A stretch of DNA of 64,000 nucleotides from UBA11873 sp047611805 (lineage in GTDB: Bacteria > Pseudomonadota > Gammaproteobacteria > Ga0077536). The stretch is taken from NCBI GenBank assembly GCA_047611805.1, contig JBLFWX010000002.1, forward strand, positions 124,001-188,000. The letters run 5' to 3'. Below the pieces are notes generated by a model. It ran no database searches. It was not told the origin of the DNA and worked only from the letters and a program-made list of their open reading frames with translations. Positions 62,736-64,000 of the stretch are shown one piece after another (positions within the stretch are counted from its first letter, which is position 1; each line of letters starts with the position of its first letter). The position numbers and the translations under genes were made by a program.

Positions 62736-62960
62736 ATGTCATTCGGAATAAAAGAACTCATAGTAATATTGGTCATCGTGATGCTGGTATTCGGTACGAA
62801 GAAAATCCGCGGCGTTGGCACCGATGTCGGCGGCTGGATCCGTGATTTCAAAAAGGCTTTGAAGGAAGGTGAGCAAAATTCGGATGATCTCTCGGAAACC
62901 AACGACGTTGGCCGTGTGATCGACGCCGAAACGACTTCAGTCAAGAAAGAAAACGCGTAG
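62736..62960 (+). CDS. tatA: Sec-independent translocase protein TatA
   Basis: Forms the folded-protein pore. From ATG 62736, with GGAGG ahead, it has 74 residues: one membrane segment (KELIVILVIVMLVFGTKKI) and an amphipathic helix (GGWIRDFKKALKEGE). tatB follows 7 bp later. The his-tat linkage is common in gammaproteobacteria. Its substrates would include the twin-arginine SoxY in this window. Confidence 0.95.
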   Translation: MSFGIKELIVILVIVMLVFGTKKIRGVGTDVGGWIRDFKKALKEGEQNSDDLSETNDVGRVIDAETTSVKKENA

Positions 62961-62967
62961 CCCGTCA

Positions 62968-63264
62968 GTGTTTGATATCGGTTTTTGGGAATTCGCGCTC
63001 ATTGGGATTGTAGCGCTCGTCGTCGTCGGACCCGATCGGTTGCCGGAGATGGTGCGCACAATCGGGCAGCTTATCGGGCGCGCCAAACGAACGATGCGCG
63101 AACTCAAGTATGATCTCGAACGCAGCGCGGAATTTGAAGAAATTGGCCGTCTAAAAAAGGATTTCTCGGACAACAGCAAAAGCTTAAACGACATCAAAGG
63201 CTCAATTAGTAAATCGATTAATATCGACGACCAGATTAAACTAGACGAAAAGACAGATAGCTAG
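62968..63264 (+). CDS. tatB: Sec-independent translocase protein TatB
   Basis: Receptor partner of TatC. The 98 residues from a GTG start have MFDIGFWEFALIGIVALVVV, GPDRLPEMVRTIGQLIG and a charged helix; the proline hinge and Glu in the membrane segment are present. It is shorter than the enteric protein (about 170). Confidence 0.93.
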   Translation: MFDIGFWEFALIGIVALVVVGPDRLPEMVRTIGQLIGRAKRTMRELKYDLERSAEFEEIGRLKKDFSDNSKSLNDIKGSISKSINIDDQIKLDEKTDS

Positions 63265-63275
63265 TCGATTTCTCT

Positions 63276-64000
63276 ATGGACGACGAGGAAGAAATTGACG
63301 AGATTATTGACGATGACGATGGCCTAGATCGCACCGAACAAAGTTTCGTTTCCCATCTGAAAGAACTTCGCCGGCGCATCATGGCGACGCTTCTATGCGT
63401 GTTACTGGTCTTACTGGCGTTGTTGCCATTTTCCAACGAGTTGTATTTGTGGCTCGCCGAGCCGTTGCTACACCATATGGCGGATACGGGCGCGACGATG
63501 ATCGCGACAGAGGTTGCTTCGCCTTTCCTCGCGCCATTCAAACTGACTTTGTTCGTCGCGATTTTCGTATCGGTGCCGTACATTTTCTACCAGGTTTGGT
63601 CGTTCATCGCGCCTGGCTTGTATAAAAACGAACAGAACCTCGCTTTCCCGGTACTCGTTTCGAGCACGATGCTGTTTTATTTCGGTATCGCGTTCGCTTA
63701 CTACGTGGTGTTTCCGTTGATGTTCGGCTTTTTTAGTGCGGTTGCGCCCAAAGGGGTGACCGTAATGACGGACATCAGCAAGTATCTCGATTTCGTCCTT
63801 AAGTTATTTTTCGCGTTTGGCGCCTCGTTTGAGGTCCCAGTCGCGACCTATTTGGCGGTCCGCTCGGGGATTACAACCCGCGATGCCTTGGCTGCGAAAC
63901 GCCCGTATGTGATTGTCGGTGCATTCGTGCTCGGAATGCTACTGACACCCCCCGACATCATTTCGCAAATTTTGCTGGCTCTACCCATTTGGGCGTTATT
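63276..64000 (+). CDS. tatC: Sec-independent translocase protein TatC, 3' end off the window
   Basis: Multi-pass core of the Tat translocase. The frame opens at ATG 63276, 11 bp after tatB, and is still open at the right edge (241 codons). An acidic lead (about 20 residues), then SFVSHLKELRRRI (the signal-peptide-binding N-terminal motif), FYQVWSFIAPGLYKNE, and membrane segments through LTPPDIISQ. Enteric TatC is about 258 residues, so few codons are missing. Confidence 0.96.
   Translation, partial: MDDEEEIDEIIDDDDGLDRTEQSFVSHLKELRRRIMATLLCVLLVLLALLPFSNELYLWLAEPLLHHMADTGATMIATEVASPFLAPFKLTLFVAIFVSVPYIFYQVWSFIAPGLYKNEQNLAFPVLVSSTMLFYFGIAFAYYVVFPLMFGFFSAVAPKGVTVMTDISKYLDFVLKLFFAFGASFEVPVATYLAVRSGITTRDALAAKRPYVIVGAFVLGMLLTPPDIISQILLALPIWAL

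Noticed and set aside
1..64000. CRISPR array, insertion sequence, prophage or defence island
   Set aside because: No direct-repeat array, transposase, integrase or phage gene seen; gene content is core throughout.

Overview
The window is a stretch of ordinary bacterial chromosome with dense, mostly co-directional genes and short spacers. I saw no insertion sequence, prophage or CRISPR array. Gene content and order point to a gammaproteobacterium: pstSCAB-phoU with phoBR, leuS-lptE-holA, nadD-rsfS-rlmH, aspS-yebC-ruvCAB-ybgC-tolQRAB-pal-cpoB, yrbG-kdsD-lptCAB-rpoN-hpf-ptsN-rapZ, and hisAFIE-tatABC. Long N-terminal extensions on PstC and PstA, a MurU-type enzyme, DUF2782 next to polA and a PPi-type phosphofructokinase recall pseudomonad, methanotroph or sulfur-oxidising lineages rather than enterics. 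I cannot name the genus.

Bases 1-13400 form a phosphate block: ppx (its start lies off the left edge), ppk facing it, a methyltransferase, pstS-pstC-pstA-pstB-phoU, then phoB-phoR on the other strand. I read Pho boxes upstream of pstS and of phoB; the phoB box has three half-sites in exact 11-bp register. A strong hairpin lies between pstS and pstC.

Bases 13660-25000 hold a small secreted helix-hairpin-helix protein with a clear terminator, leuS-lptE-holA, proA, nadD-rsfS-rlmH, maf, a phosphofructokinase tail-to-tail with maf, and a BepA-like metalloprotease with TPR repeats. Bases 25200-27500 are the least ordinary part. They hold a soxYZ pair with no other sox gene in view, a gene-poor stretch with an 11-C run and nested palindromes, an unrecognised small membrane protein, and a tRNA-Lys.

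Bases 27495-41444 carry fmdB, aspS, nadA, yebC, ruvCAB, the full Tol-Pal cluster and the queuosine genes queE and queC. Bases 41489-44485 (minus strand) carry an unusual lytic transglycosylase with two solute-binding domains and murU. Bases 44608-54293 are the LPS-transport, sigma-54 and nitrogen-PTS block. There kdsC is missing from its usual place and an unrecognised 82-codon ORF fills the gap exactly.

The right end has mgtE, an OmpA-family lipoprotein with a clear terminator, a DUF2782 gene, polA, hisA-hisF-hisI-hisE and tatA-tatB-tatC (cut by the right edge). Most of the window is core physiology: phosphate sensing, envelope biogenesis and energisation, recombination, translation and histidine synthesis. 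I found no convincing large undescribed system. The best leads are the variant soxYZ pair, the kdsC-replacing ORF, the double-SBP transglycosylase and the palindrome-rich 26-27 kb region.
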